From the NCBI GenBank assembly GCA_029941785.1, contig JAPYTK010000002.1, positions 1 through 64,000 of the forward strand: 64,000 bases of DNA. The letters run 5' to 3'. Under the pieces are notes generated by a model. The model had not been told where the DNA came from, made no database searches, and was given only the letters and a program-made list of their open reading frames with translations. Shown piece after piece: positions 62,537 to 64,000 of this stretch (position 1 is the first letter of the stretch; each line of letters begins with the position of its first letter). This stretch comes from Polyangiaceae bacterium. GTDB lineage: Bacteria; Myxococcota_A; Polyangia; Polyangiales; Polyangiaceae. Both the position numbers and the translations under genes were made by a program.

Positions 62537-64000
62537 ATGACTATCGATCGCATGACCACGAAAGCCCAGGAAGCGGTGCGAGGCGCCGTCGAAATGGCGT
62601 CCCGCGCGGGTCATCCGGAAGTGCACCCGGAGCACCTGCTCGATGCCCTCTTGGCACAAGACGGCGGTGTATGCGGGCCGTTGGTCCGAAAGGCTGGCGG
62701 CGAGCCAAGTCGGCTGATCGAACAATTCGCCAAACGACGCGAGCGCTTTCCTCAGGTTCATGGAGGTGCCGATCCTCGGCTCAGCACGCGAGCCCTCATG
62801 TTACTGCAGGCCGCTGACGACGAGCACAAGGCGATGAAGGACGAGTTCATCTCCACGGAGCACGTGTTGATTGCGGCCGCCAAGAAGGACGAGCCGGTTC
62901 GTGAGGTGCTCGCTTCGCAGGGCGTCGCGGCACAAGACTTGCTGGCTGCCTTGCAGGAAATTCGTGGCCAGCAACGCGTGGCGGATCGCGATCCCGAGGC
63001 GAAGTTTCAGGCCCTGGAGAAGTATTGCCAAGACATGACCGCGGCGGCGCGGAGCGGAAAGGTCGATCCCGTGATCGGTCGGGACGAAGAGATTCGCCGA
63101 GTCATGCAGGTTCTGTCCAGGCGGAGGAAGAACAACCCGGTTCTCATCGGTGAGCCTGGTGTTGGCAAAACGGCGATCGTCGAGGGGATTGCGCTTCGCA
63201 TTGTGAATGGTGACGTTCCCGAGTCGCTCAAAGGAAAACGGCTGCTGTCGCTCGATTTGGCGTCGATGGTCGCCGGAGCGAAATTCCGCGGCGAATTTGA
63301 GGATCGGCTGAAGGCGGTACTCAAGGAAGTACAAGGCGCCCAGGGCGCACTGATATTGTTCATCGACGAGCTGCATACCTTGGTGGGCGCGGGCAATGCC
63401 GAGGGCGCCTTGGATGCGGCCAACATGCTCAAGCCCGCGCTGGCGCGGGGCGAACTTCGCTGCATCGGTGCGACCACCCTCGACGAGTACCGAAAGCATA
63501 TCGAAAAGGACGCCGCTCTCGAGCGAAGGTTTCAGAAGGTCGTCGTACAGCAGCCGAACGTGGAGGACACCATCGCGATCTTGCGGGGCCTCAAGGATCG
63601 GTACGAGGTGCACCACGGGCTCCGCATTCAAGACGCGGCTCTGGTGGCGGCTGCGACGCTGTCGAATCGTTACATCACCGACCGTTTCTTGCCCGACAAG
63701 GCGATCGATTTGATCGATGAGGCGGCCTCTCGGATCCGGATGGAAATTGAGAGTCTGCCCATCCCGATCGACCGTGTGCAGCGCGAATTGGTGAAGCTGC
63801 AAATGGAAGAGCAGGCGCTCAAGCGCGAACGGGACAAGGCGTCGCAGCTCCGTTTGAGCGAGGTCAAGCGAACCATTTCCGAGCTCAGCGCCGAGCGCGA
63901 CGACATGCGCGCACGTTGGCTCCAAGAGAAGGACATGATCGCCGAGTTGAGGCAGCTCAAAGAGCACGTTGAGCAGTTGCGATCCGAAGAAGAGAAGGCA
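62537..64000 (+). CDS. clpB: ATP-dependent chaperone ClpB, 3' partial
   Basis: Starts at ATG 62537 and stays open to the window end, giving 488 residues. The ORF track does not list it because it has no stop. It has the N-domain ([20 protein letters not shown]), the first AAA+ domain (Walker A GEPGVGKT, Walker [34 protein letters not shown]) and the beginning of the middle coiled coil. ClpB disaggregates proteins with DnaK. The antisense ORF at 62801-63967 is a shadow. Confidence 0.96.
   Translation, partial: MTIDRMTTKAQEAVRGAVEMASRAGHPEVHPEHLLDALLAQDGGVCGPLVRKAGGEPSRLIEQFAKRRERFPQVHGGADPRLSTRALMLLQAADDEHKAMKDEFISTEHVLIAAAKKDEPVREVLASQGVAAQDLLAALQEIRGQQRVADRDPEAKFQALEKYCQDMTAAARSGKVDPVIGRDEEIRRVMQVLSRRRKNNPVLIGEPGVGKTAIVEGIALRIVNGDVPESLKGKRLLSLDLASMVAGAKFRGEFEDRLKAVLKEVQGAQGALILFIDELHTLVGAGNAEGALDAANMLKPALARGELRCIGATTLDEYRKHIEKDAALERRFQKVVVQQPNVEDTIAILRGLKDRYEVHHGLRIQDAALVAAATLSNRYITDRFLPDKAIDLIDEAASRIRMEIESLPIPIDRVQRELVKLQMEEQALKRERDKASQLRLSEVKRTISELSAERDDMRARWLQEKDMIAELRQLKEHVEQLRSEEEKA

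Noticed and set aside
62801-63967. 388-aa minus-strand ORF opposite clpB
   Set aside because: Antisense to the ClpB reading frame, which shows Walker A/B motifs; codon bias artefact of high GC.

Overview
The window looks like chromosomal DNA from a high-GC delta-type bacterium, most likely a myxobacterium (Myxococcota, probably Polyangia-like). The evidence is indirect and comes from gene content: three Ser/Thr protein kinases (two with an HRDVSP catalytic loop), two FHA-domain sigma54 activators, an FHA-GGDEF protein, at least eleven predicted lipoproteins (some with Gly/Ala/Ser-rich GAGGSG or cysteine-rich regions), stand-alone DUF2169 and PEGA proteins, and a dnaN-recF-gyrB block. No 16S rRNA or other taxonomic marker is present, so this is inference. 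No insertion sequence, prophage or CRISPR array was seen.

Layout. 1-4.3 kb: the end of an extensin-like/M15-like protein, a small basic ORF, 5-formyl-THF cyclo-ligase (-), then a tight operon of a GT2 glycosyltransferase, a membrane-anchored C45 Ntn-hydrolase and a LolA-like carrier. 4.3-8.2 kb (-): a Kelch-propeller lipoprotein followed by priA. 8.3-12 kb (+): a coupled operon of a lipoprotein, a HEAT-repeat protein, an AttH/CrtC-like protein and a DUF4149-like membrane protein. 12-18 kb (+): an FHA-diguanylate cyclase, class III aminotransferase, LuxE-like acyl-protein synthetase, LuxC-like acyl reductase and GAF/PtsP-like protein. This is the best candidate for an undescribed pathway (acid to aldehyde to amine). 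18-26.5 kb: orn, a lipoprotein, thiolase, a helical-repeat protein, a thioesterase, a DUF2723-like membrane protein, and an FHA-sigma54 activator facing a Ser/Thr kinase.

26.5-41 kb: aspS, two tRNA-Ser genes, a Cys-rich lipoprotein, an HExxH lipoprotein with rpe, a GNAT and PEGA pair, a second kinase/FHA-activator/manA group, an RCC1-propeller lipoprotein and a J-domain protein. 41-52 kb, mostly (-): a pair of coupled lipoproteins, an HNH endonuclease, a class I glutamine amidotransferase, bioD, a CPA2-type antiporter (+) convergent with an APC permease (-), a papain-like lipoprotein, and a coupled operon of kinase, ABC ATPase and DUF2169 protein.

52.35-52.76 kb is an AT-rich intergenic region with DnaA-box-like sites and a (TTA)n tract just upstream of dnaN. 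It is the likely chromosomal origin. It is followed by dnaN, recF and gyrB, a TPR protein, an EamA exporter, an unusual lipoprotein with a possible caspase-like His/Cys pair, a DUF2804 protein, and a clpB gene cut by the window end. Many neighbouring genes overlap by ATGA/GTGA, which points to translational coupling, and I used these overlaps to choose starts. All family calls come from reading motifs by eye; no database search was run.
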